Assembly: GCF_030014915.1 (NCBI RefSeq)
Contig: NZ_JAGIXS010000001.1
Location: forward strand, 930,001 to 994,000
DNA length: 64,000 bases
Direction of reading: 5' to 3'
Origin: Pelomonas sp. V22
GTDB lineage: Bacteria > Pseudomonadota > Gammaproteobacteria > Burkholderiales > Burkholderiaceae_C
Within the stretch, counting starts at the first letter, position 1. Each line of letters opens with the position of its first letter. This document shows, piece after piece, positions 55,635 to 64,000 of this stretch. A model generated the notes under the pieces. It did no database searches and was not told where the DNA came from. It saw nothing but the letters and a program-made list of their open reading frames with translations. The translations under genes and the position numbers were made by a program.

Positions 55635-56723
55635 ATGGCTTTCAACGCAGAACCCGCCTACCGGCATGGCGACGCCGCGCGCACCGCCGTGCTGCTGTGC
55701 AACCTCGGCACGCCCGAGGCGCCCACCGCCGCCGCCACGCGCCGCTATCTCGCCGAGTTCCTCGCCGACCCCCGCGTGGTCGAGATTCCCAAGCTCCTGT
55801 GGCTGCTGATACTGCACGGCATCATCCTGCGCGTGCGTCCGGCCAAGTCGGCCGCCAAGTACGCCAGCATCTGGCTGACCGAAGGCTCGCCGCTCAAAGT
55901 CTGGACCGAGAAACAGGCCAAGCTGCTGCGCGGCTACCTCGGCGAGCGCGGCCATCAGGTGCAGGTGCGCTATGCGATGCGCTATGGTCAGCCCGCCATC
56001 GCAGCCGAACTCGACGCGCTGAAGCGCGAGGGCGCGACCCGCATCCTCGTGCTGCCAGCCTATCCGCAGTATTCGGGCGCCACCACGGCCAGCGTGATCG
56101 ATGCGGTGGCGCATTGGGCCGTGAAGACGCGCCATGTGCCCGAGCTGCGCTTCGTCAACCGCTACCACGATGACCCGGGCTACATCGCTGCCCTCGCTGA
56201 CAGCGTGCGCGCTCATTGGCAGCGCGAGGGACGCCACGAAATGCTGGTGATGAGCTTCCACGGCATGCCGGCTCGTACGCTGGCCCTCGGCGACCCTTAC
56301 CACTGCGAATGCCTGAAGACAGGCCGCCTGCTGGCCGAGGCCTTGCAGCTCACGCCCGAGCAGTACCGCGTCACCTTCCAGAGCCGCTTTGGCAAGGCCA
56401 AGTGGCTGGAGCCGTACACCGAGCCGACGCTGGTCGACCTGGCCGCCAAGGGCCTGAAGAGCGTCGACCTGATCTGCCCCGGCTTCAGCGCCGACTGCCT
56501 GGAGACGCTGGAAGAGATCGACCAGGAGGCGCGCGCTGCCTTCCTGGCGGCCGGCGGGCAGGCTTTTGCCTACATCCCCTGCCTGAACGACAGCCCGGCC
56601 GGCATGCGCGCCCTCACCGACCTCGCCGAGCAGCATCTGCAGGGCTGGCCGACCGTGCCAGCGGCACCGGATCCAGCGCAGCGAGAACGCGCGCTGGCCG
56701 CAGGCGCAGAATCCGGCCCATGA
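55635..56723 (+). CDS. hemH: Ferrochelatase
   Basis: A 362-residue enzyme that inserts Fe2+ into protoporphyrin IX, the last step of heme synthesis. Typical blocks are AVLLCNLGTPEAPT, YAMRYGQPAI, LPAYPQYSGATTAS, the catalytic histidine in MSFHGMPAR, GDPYHCECLKT and the C-terminal CPGFSADCLETLEEI. Its stop overlaps the hslR start (ATGA at 56720-56723). Confidence 0.95.
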   Translation: MAFNAEPAYRHGDAARTAVLLCNLGTPEAPTAAATRRYLAEFLADPRVVEIPKLLWLLILHGIILRVRPAKSAAKYASIWLTEGSPLKVWTEKQAKLLRGYLGERGHQVQVRYAMRYGQPAIAAELDALKREGATRILVLPAYPQYSGATTASVIDAVAHWAVKTRHVPELRFVNRYHDDPGYIAALADSVRAHWQREGRHEMLVMSFHGMPARTLALGDPYHCECLKTGRLLAEALQLTPEQYRVTFQSRFGKAKWLEPYTEPTLVDLAAKGLKSVDLICPGFSADCLETLEEIDQEARAAFLAAGGQAFAYIPCLNDSPAGMRALTDLAEQHLQGWPTVPAAPDPAQRERALAAGAESGP

Positions 56724-57136
56724 AGGACAAGCAAGCCACGCAGGACGGCCTGCGGCTGGACAAATGGCTGTGGGCAGCGCGCTTTTACAAGACTCGCGCG
56801 CTGGCGGTCGAGGAGATCGGCAAAGGCCGGGTCGAGATCAACGGCCAGTCGGTCAAGCCCTCGCGGGACATGAAGCTCGGTGACCGGGTCAAGCTGCGCC
56901 AAGGCGCGGTCGAGCGCGAGGTGATCGTGCGTGGCCTGAGCCATGTGCGCGGCCCGGCACCGCAGGCCCAGACGCTGTACGAAGAGACGCCCGAGAGCAT
57001 CGCCAAGCGCGAACAGGCGGCCGAGAATCGCCGCCTGGCACCCGAGCCAGCCGCCAGCATCGAGCAAGGCCGGCCGACCAAGCAGGACCGCCGCCGCCTG
57101 GGCGATTGGGAGCGCTGGAGCGCCCAGATCGACTGA
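56720..57136 (+). CDS. hslR: Heat-shock RNA-binding protein Hsp15 (S4 domain)
   Basis: A 138-residue ribosome-associated protein with an S4 domain (LRLDKWLWAARFYKTRALAVEEIGKGRVEINGQ, residues 11-43) and a basic C-terminal tail. In E. coli Hsp15 binds free 50S subunits with stalled nascent chains after heat shock. It is coupled to hemH by an ATGA overlap and sits beside the grpE-dnaK-dnaJ genes. Confidence 0.9.
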   Translation: MKDKQATQDGLRLDKWLWAARFYKTRALAVEEIGKGRVEINGQSVKPSRDMKLGDRVKLRQGAVEREVIVRGLSHVRGPAPQAQTLYEETPESIAKREQAAENRRLAPEPAASIEQGRPTKQDRRRLGDWERWSAQID

Positions 57137-57187
57137 TTTTCTGCGTTGGGCACGGGTTTCTCCCTGGCCGAATGCGAAAATCCGCCT

Positions 57188-57215
57188 CTTGAAGTTTTGG
57201 ACAAGCGCTCCATAT
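57188..57215 (+). promoter_or_regulatory. Sigma-32 heat-shock promoter of grpE
   Basis: CTTGAA (57188-57193), 14-base spacer, CTCCATAT (57208-57215), matching the sigma-32 pattern CTTGAA ... CCCCATnT in seven of eight -10 positions. The -10 lies inside a perfect 24-base palindrome (57202-57225). No CIRCE element (HrcA site) is seen. Confidence 0.75.
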
Positions 57216-57225
57216 GGAGCGCTTG
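57202..57225. repeat. Perfect palindrome over the grpE promoter -10
   Basis: Half-site CAAGCGCTCCAT at 57202-57213, followed without spacer by its exact reverse complement to 57225. Covers the sigma-32 -10 box and start point, so it may be an operator. Confidence 0.7.
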
Positions 57226-57261
57226 CCTCTTTTGGCATCCCCGTTGTTGGCCCCAGAGACC

Positions 57262-57786
57262 ATGAGCACCGAGAACACCCCCCCGCAAGAACACCTCGAG
57301 CCGGCCGCCACTGAAGCCGCCCAAGACAACAGTGTCGAGACCCAACTGGCAGAAGCCCAGGCACGCCTGGCCGAGATGTCGGACGCCTATCTGCGCGCCA
57401 AGGCTGAGGTCGAGAACATCCGCCGCCGTGCCGATGAAGACATGAGCAAGGCCCGCAAGTACGCCGTCGAATCCTTCGCTGAAGCCATGCTGCCGGTGAT
57501 GGACAGCATGGAAGCGGCCATCGCGACGCCCGACGCCAAGGTCGAGACCGTGCTGGAAGGCGTGCACGCCACCAAGCGCCAGCTGGCCGCCGCCCTCGAG
57601 CGCAACAAGGTGGTCGAGATCAACCCGGCTGCCGGCGCCAAGTTCGACCCGCACCAGCACCAGGCCATCTCCATGGTGCCTGCCGAGCAGGAGGCCAACA
57701 CCGTCGTGGCCGTGCTGCAAAAGGGCTATCTGATCAACGACCGCGTGCTGCGCCCGGCCCTGATCACCGTGGCTGCCCCCAAGTAA
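57262..57786 (+). CDS. grpE: Nucleotide exchange factor GrpE
   Basis: A 174-residue co-chaperone that releases ADP from DnaK. An acidic N-terminal stretch and a coiled coil ([30 protein letters not shown]) precede the beta-wing domain ([44 protein letters not shown]). ATG at 57262 is preceded by a sigma-32 promoter. dnaK follows after 91 bases. Confidence 0.96.
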   Translation: MSTENTPPQEHLEPAATEAAQDNSVETQLAEAQARLAEMSDAYLRAKAEVENIRRRADEDMSKARKYAVESFAEAMLPVMDSMEAAIATPDAKVETVLEGVHATKRQLAAALERNKVVEINPAAGAKFDPHQHQAISMVPAEQEANTVVAVLQKGYLINDRVLRPALITVAAPK

Positions 57787-57877
57787 TCCACAAACTTATT
57801 CACAGGACGCCGCCCTTGAATCGCGGCGAGCTGTCCACAGATTCACTGCATCCAAGCATCCCCTTCAGGAGAAAAAC

Positions 57878-59836
<1,959 letters not shown>

Positions 59837-59961
59837 GACCAAAGAGCGGCGTGCCGATGGCGTCCCACCCGACGCCCTCGGCCGTCTCTGACGCCGCGCA
59901 GGCCCTTCACGGGGTCTGACGCGGCGCAACTGTTTAAAAGCCAACGCTCGCGAAAGCTCCC

Positions 59962-61110
59962 ATGGCAAAGCGTGACTATTACGAAATCCTCGGCGTCGCC
60001 AAGAACGCTTCCGAGGACGACATCAAGAAGGCCTACCGCAAGCTGGCCATGAAGCACCACCCCGACCGCAACCAGGGGGACGGTGCCAAGGCGGCCGAGG
60101 AGAAATTCAAGGAGGCCAAGGAGGCCTACGAGATGCTCTCCGACGGCCAGAAGCGCGCGGCCTACGACCAGTACGGCCATGCCGGCGTCGACCCCAACAT
60201 GGGCGGCCGTGGCGGCCCGGGCGCGGAAGGCTTTGGCGGCTTTGCCGAGGCCTTCGGCGACATCTTCGGCGACATCTTCGGCGGCGGCGCCGGTGGTGCC
60301 GGCCGGCGCGGCGGCGGCCAGCAGGTCTACCGCGGCAGCGACCTCTCCTACGCGATGGAGATCACGCTGGAAGAAGCGGCCAAGGGCAAGGAAACCCAGA
60401 TCCGCATCCCCAGCTGGGAAGGCTGCGAAACCTGCAAGGGCAGCGGCGCCAAGCCCGGCACCAGCGCCAAGAGCTGCGGCTCCTGCAATGGCTCGGGCAC
60501 GGTGCACATGCGCCAGGGCTTCTTCTCGGTGCAGCAGACCTGCCCGCACTGCCATGGCAGCGGCAAGATCATTCCCGACCCCTGCACCAGCTGCAATGGC
60601 CAGGGCAAGATCAAGAAGACCAAGACGCTCGAGGTCAAGATCCCGGCCGGCATCAACGAGGGCATGCGCATACGCTCTGCCGGCAACGGCGAACCGGGCG
60701 TCAACGGCGGCCCGTCGGGCGATCTCTACATCGAGATCCGCATCAAGCAGCACGAGATCTTCGAGCGCGACGGCGACGACCTGCACTGCACGATGCCGGT
60801 GTCCATGACCACGGCCGCGCTCGGCGGCACGATCGAGGTCCCGAACCTCACCGGCAAGGCAGAGATCGAGCTGCCGGAAGGCACGCAGCATGGCAAGACC
60901 TTCCGCCTGCGTGGCAAGGGCATCAAGGGCGTGCGCTCCAGCTATCCCGGTGACCTCTACTGCCACATCAGCATCGAGACGCCGGTCAAGCTGACCGAGT
61001 ACCAGCGCAAGCTGCTGAAGGACCTGGACAAGAGCTTCAAGGAAGGCGGCGAGCGCCACTCGCCGAATGCCAAGAGCTGGACCGACCGGGTCAAGGACCT
61101 GTTCAAGTAA
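59962..61110 (+). CDS. dnaJ: Chaperone DnaJ (Hsp40)
   Basis: A 382-residue J-protein. J domain with HPD ([20 protein letters not shown], then [10 protein letters not shown]), a Gly/Phe-rich stretch (about 78-125), four CxxCxGxG zinc repeats ([32 protein letters not shown]) and C-terminal beta-domains. 125 bases after dnaK, with a GC-rich inverted repeat (CGCCGCG/CGCGGCG) in the gap. A strong terminator follows. Confidence 0.97.
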   Translation: MAKRDYYEILGVAKNASEDDIKKAYRKLAMKHHPDRNQGDGAKAAEEKFKEAKEAYEMLSDGQKRAAYDQYGHAGVDPNMGGRGGPGAEGFGGFAEAFGDIFGDIFGGGAGGAGRRGGGQQVYRGSDLSYAMEITLEEAAKGKETQIRIPSWEGCETCKGSGAKPGTSAKSCGSCNGSGTVHMRQGFFSVQQTCPHCHGSGKIIPDPCTSCNGQGKIKKTKTLEVKIPAGINEGMRIRSAGNGEPGVNGGPSGDLYIEIRIKQHEIFERDGDDLHCTMPVSMTTAALGGTIEVPNLTGKAEIELPEGTQHGKTFRLRGKGIKGVRSSYPGDLYCHISIETPVKLTEYQRKLLKDLDKSFKEGGERHSPNAKSWTDRVKDLFK

Positions 61111-61130
61111 GCCCGCCAACCCGGGCCCGG

Positions 61131-61167
61131 AACGCCGCCGCTCCGCTGGGAGCTGCGGCGTTTTTTT
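61131..61167 (+). terminator. Rho-independent terminator of dnaJ
   Basis: AACGCCGC (61131-61138) pairs with GCGGCGTT (61155-61162), with an inner stem AGCTCC-like pairing and a run of seven T (61161-61167). About 20 bases after the dnaJ stop. Confidence 0.85.
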
Positions 61168-61350
61168 CTGCCGCCGTGCATTTGTCACGCGGGTCAGGCA
61201 GCACACCGGGGCAGGCCCCGACTGCAATCCGTGCGCTCTGCGCCTACAGTTGCAGCACAAACACAAGATCCGAATCGTTGGTGAAACCTGTTCTTTGCCC
61301 TTGCGCCCGGCCTGGCCGTGCGCCCACGACGGGCTGCCGCCCATGCTGCG

Positions 61351-63000
61351 ATGCGAATCCTTGACGACAGCATCCAGCAGGCCAGCGCGCTGATCATTGA
61401 CGCCAATGCCAACTCGCGCAGCCTGATGGCCGCGCAGCTGCGCGACCTCGGCGTCGGCAATGTGCGCCAGACCACGCGGCTGCGTGATGCCCGCGTGATC
61501 CTGGAGAACAAGGCCTACGACATCGTCCTGTGCGACTACCACTTCGAGGGCAGCGAGCAATCGGGCCAGCAGTTGCTGGACGAACTGCGCCGCGAGCAAT
61601 TGCTGCCCTACTCCACCGTCTTCGTGATGGTGACCGGTGAGGCCACCTATGCCGTGGTGGCCGAGGCGGCCGAGGCCGCACTCGACGCCTACCTGATCAA
61701 GCCCTACACCACGGCCTCGCTGGCCGAGCGCCTGGCCAGCGCGCGCTATCGCAAGCGCGTGCTGAAGGACATCTTCGAGGCCATCGAGAACGAGGACTTC
61801 GCCACCGCTGCCGCCCATTGCATGAAGCGCTTCGAGGCGCGTGCGCCGTTCTGGCTCTATGCCGCGCGCATCGGCGCCGAGCTGCTGCTGCGCCTGGAGC
61901 GCCATGCCGAGGCGCGCCAGATGTACGACGCCATCATCGAAGCCAAGACCGTGCCCTGGGCCCGCCTCGGCGTGGCCCGCGCCGAGCTGGCCTCGGGCAA
62001 CCTGATCGGCGCGCGCCGCACGCTGGAAGTGCTGATCGGCGACATGCCCGACCACGCCGACTCCTACGACATGATGGGCCGCGTGCAGATGGAGCAGGGC
62101 GAGGTCACGGCCGCGCTCGAGACCTACCGCACCGCCGCCCGCCTGACGCCCGGCTGCATCCTGCGCACCCAGCGCTGCGCCACGCTGGCCTTCTATGCGA
62201 ACGAGCGCGACGAGGCGATCCGTTTGTTCGAACGGACCATGGCCAATGGCCTCAAGTCCAAGCTCTTCGATGCGCTGAACCTGGTCTTGCTGGGCCTGAT
62301 GCGCTTCGACAACAAGGACGGCAAGGGCCTGGCCTATGTGCAGGACTGCCTGACCCAGATGAGTGAGCGCGCCGATAGCGGCATGCGCATGCAGCGCTTC
62401 GAGCAGGTGCTGCGGATTCTCAGGGCGCTGTATGGCCGCCAACTGGCCGAGGCCCTTGCCCTGACACGGGATCTGAGCACTCAATCGGAACGTCCGGACT
62501 TCGACCTGGAGTCCGCCACGCTGCTGGTGGCCGTGCTGGTGCGCCTGCATGCCCAGGACATCCAGCTCGAGGAAATGGATGCCACCATCACCCGGCTCGG
62601 CCTGCGCTACTGCGTCTCCAAGTCGAGCACCGAGCTGATGGTCGCCATGACCGAAGCCAATGAGGCCGCCGCCACCGAGCTGCGCGACTGCCATGCCCGC
62701 ATCTTCGGCGTGGCCGAGACCGCCATGCGCTACTCGATGCGCCATGAGGCCCGCATGGGCGTGGCCCTCTTGATCGAGCAGGGTGAGCAGACCCGCAACG
62801 CCAAACTGATCGACATGGCCAGCCTGGTGCTGCAGCGCCATGCCGAGAAGGTGGCCGATGCGGCCGAGCTGGCCCAGCGCATCGAGGAGCTGCAGGCCCG
62901 CTGGGTGAGGCCGCTCGGCACGGCCCTGGCGCGCAATCAGCGTGCCGTGGGCGGGCTCGCGCTGCGCACCAAGGCCGCGCCCAAGACGGTGGCGGCCTGA
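61351..63000 (+). CDS. Response regulator receiver with TPR-like helical repeats
   Basis: A 549-residue protein. The receiver domain (about 10-130) keeps the phospho-acceptor D62 (YDIVLCDYHF), T95 and K117 (LIKPYT), but has a single acidic residue at D17 where two are usual. The rest (about 150-540) is helical, TPR-like, with repeats such as RRTLEVLIGDMPDHADSYDMMGRVQMEQGEVTAALETYRTAARL. There is no DNA-binding or enzymatic output domain, so it likely signals by protein contact. No kinase gene is adjacent. The ATG at 61351 (MRILDDSIQQA) is chosen over one 11 codons upstream. Confidence 0.82.
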   Translation: MRILDDSIQQASALIIDANANSRSLMAAQLRDLGVGNVRQTTRLRDARVILENKAYDIVLCDYHFEGSEQSGQQLLDELRREQLLPYSTVFVMVTGEATYAVVAEAAEAALDAYLIKPYTTASLAERLASARYRKRVLKDIFEAIENEDFATAAAHCMKRFEARAPFWLYAARIGAELLLRLERHAEARQMYDAIIEAKTVPWARLGVARAELASGNLIGARRTLEVLIGDMPDHADSYDMMGRVQMEQGEVTAALETYRTAARLTPGCILRTQRCATLAFYANERDEAIRLFERTMANGLKSKLFDALNLVLLGLMRFDNKDGKGLAYVQDCLTQMSERADSGMRMQRFEQVLRILRALYGRQLAEALALTRDLSTQSERPDFDLESATLLVAVLVRLHAQDIQLEEMDATITRLGLRYCVSKSSTELMVAMTEANEAAATELRDCHARIFGVAETAMRYSMRHEARMGVALLIEQGEQTRNAKLIDMASLVLQRHAEKVADAAELAQRIEELQARWVRPLGTALARNQRAVGGLALRTKAAPKTVAA

Positions 63001-63064
63001 GCGCAAGCTGGGCTTCATCGGGCTGCGCCACAATGCGCGCCATCGACACGATGCCCCCACTCGC

Positions 63065-64000
63065 ATGCGCGCCCTCTTCCGCCTGTTCGGCAAGCCCACC
63101 CTCGATTCACCGCTGACCCTCGCCTGGCTGGGCGCGCTCTGGCTCGGCCTCTTCAGCAACTGGCCGCTGTGGCAGCGCATGCTGGCCCTGCCCGAGCTGG
63201 CCAATGGCGGCGGCCGCGTCTTCATCCTCGTGTTCGCCGGCATGGTCACGGCCGTGCTCGGTGCCCTGCTGAGCCTGTTCGCCTGGCCGCGCCTGATCAA
63301 GCCGGCCCTGGCCGTGATGCTGCTGAGCGCCGCCGCCCTGGCGCACTTCATGGGCAGCTATGGCACGGTGATCGACCCCACCATGGTGGTCAACATCCTG
63401 CAGACCGACGTGCGCGAGTCTCGCGACCTGCTGAGCATCGGCCTGCTCTTGAGCCTCTCGATGCTGGCCTTGCTGCCCATCGCCTGGCTGTGGAAGCGCA
63501 AGCTGCATGCCCACCCCTGGCCGGGGCGCCTCGGCCGCAACCTGCTGGCCTTTGCCGCTGGCCTCGTGCTGGCCGTGGGCCTGGCCCTGAGCTGCTTTGC
63601 CGACCTGGCCTCGACCATGCGCAACAACAAGTCGCTGCGCTACATGATCAGCCCGGTCAACCTCTATTACTCGCTCGGCTCGGTGCTGGCCGCCAAGCGC
63701 GCCGAGCCCAAGGGCCCGCCCGAGGTGATTGGCGCTGACGCCAAGCTCGCGCCGCGCGAGGCCGGCGCCAAGCCGCGCCTGTTGCTGCTGGTGGTCGGCG
63801 AGACCGCCCGCTCGGCCAACTTCTCGCTCAATGGCTATGGCCAGCCGACCAACCCGGAACTGGCCAAGGCCGACGTGCTGAGCTTCCGCAAGGTCTCTTC
63901 CTGCGGCACCAGCACGGCCGCCTCCCTGCCCTGCATGTTCTCGCCGCTCGGCCGCGAGGCCTTCCTGGAGCAGAAGCGGCCGCAGGAGACGCTGATGGAC
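63065..64000 (+). CDS. Phosphoethanolamine-lipid A transferase, EptA/MCR family (partial)
   Basis: The first 312 codons of an inner-membrane enzyme that runs off the right end of the window. Five membrane helices occupy about residues 15-200 (LAWLGALWLGLFSN, VFAGMVTAVLGALLSLF, VMLLSAAALAHFMG, IGLLLSLSMLALLPIAWLW, LLAFAAGLVLAVGLAL). The periplasmic sulfatase-like domain starts with LLLLVVGETARSANFSLNGYG and has SSCGTSTAASLPCMFSPLG with the catalytic threonine, both signature motifs of EptA and MCR proteins. These enzymes add phosphoethanolamine to lipid A and lower polymyxin binding. Full members are about 540 residues. Confidence 0.85.
   Translation, partial: MRALFRLFGKPTLDSPLTLAWLGALWLGLFSNWPLWQRMLALPELANGGGRVFILVFAGMVTAVLGALLSLFAWPRLIKPALAVMLLSAAALAHFMGSYGTVIDPTMVVNILQTDVRESRDLLSIGLLLSLSMLALLPIAWLWKRKLHAHPWPGRLGRNLLAFAAGLVLAVGLALSCFADLASTMRNNKSLRYMISPVNLYYSLGSVLAAKRAEPKGPPEVIGADAKLAPREAGAKPRLLLLVVGETARSANFSLNGYGQPTNPELAKADVLSFRKVSSCGTSTAASLPCMFSPLGREAFLEQKRPQETLMD

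Noticed and set aside
57813-57840. Second sigma-32 promoter before dnaK
   Set aside because: CCCTTGAA (57813-57820) is a good -35, but no CCCCATnT-like -10 stands 13-16 bases downstream (GTCCACAG is a poor match).
59890-59935. Inverted repeat CGCCGCG/CGCGGCG between dnaK and dnaJ as a terminator
   Set aside because: The stem is short with a loop of over 20 bases and there is no T-run; dnaJ is expected to be read through from dnaK.

Overview
The window is about 64 kb of high-GC, densely coded DNA and reads as a normal stretch of a bacterial chromosome, most likely a betaproteobacterium of the order Burkholderiales (Rubrivivax / Roseateles / Leptothrix-like). This rests on the gltX-free housekeeping clusters (dnaX-ybaB-recR, mltD-gloB-methyltransferase-rnhA, dnaG-rpoD, hemH-hslR-grpE-dnaK-dnaJ), on an H-NS protein of the betaproteobacterial short type, on the strong GC bias at third codon positions, and on GC-rich intergenic palindromic repeats of the kind common in this group. 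I saw no phage, transposase, integrase, CRISPR array or tRNA gene. No genus can be fixed from the sequence alone.

Layout. 1-3.4 kb: a Gre-factor-like protein, two zinc-ribbon proteins of unknown role and an Old Yellow Enzyme reductase. 3.4-16.4 kb: ten tightly packed minus-strand genes, apparently one transcript: two tandem tldD-tldE (pmbA) pairs whose TldD members carry twin-arginine export signals, then a DUF4159 protein, a MoxR AAA+ ATPase, a DUF58/vWA protein, a BatA-like membrane protein, a DUF4175-like membrane protein and a last membrane protein. This is the best candidate in the window for an uncharacterised system. 16.7-18.2 kb: DoxX, a small oxidoreductase-like protein and a subclass B3 metallo-beta-lactamase. 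18.35-23.3 kb: a YtrA-type GntR repressor with two ABC exporters, one of whose ATPases is fused to an acyltransferase-3 membrane enzyme. 23.3-27.5 kb: an RND efflux pump and its adaptor.

27.6-36.4 kb: rnhA and a methyltransferase diverging from gloB-mltD, then MAPEG, recR, ybaB, dnaX, a divergent PurM homologue and a SirB protein. The SRP 4.5S RNA gene lies at about 36.42-36.52 kb. 36.8-41.2 kb: a Ser/Thr kinase-HDOD-GAF protein next to a pseudokinase-HDOD protein. 41.2-47.4 kb: hrpA divergent from argA, then yggX and an H-NS gene. 47.6-54.5 kb: a GGDEF-EAL protein, dnaG (carrying what looks like an in-frame copy of the intergenic repeat) and rpoD. 54.6-61.1 kb: an adenylate cyclase-FHA protein, hemH, hslR, and grpE-dnaK-dnaJ behind a clear sigma-32 promoter. 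61.3-64 kb: a response regulator with helical repeats and the first 312 codons of an EptA/MCR-type phosphoethanolamine transferase that runs off the window.

Functional themes are replication and transcription core genes (dnaX, dnaG, rpoD, recR, rnhA), chaperones, cell-envelope remodelling and drug defence (B3 lactamase, RND pump, phosphoethanolamine transferase, MltD, ABC-acyltransferase), and signalling (kinase, pseudokinase, cAMP, c-di-GMP, phospho-receiver). All functions are read from sequence patterns; nothing was searched or computed.
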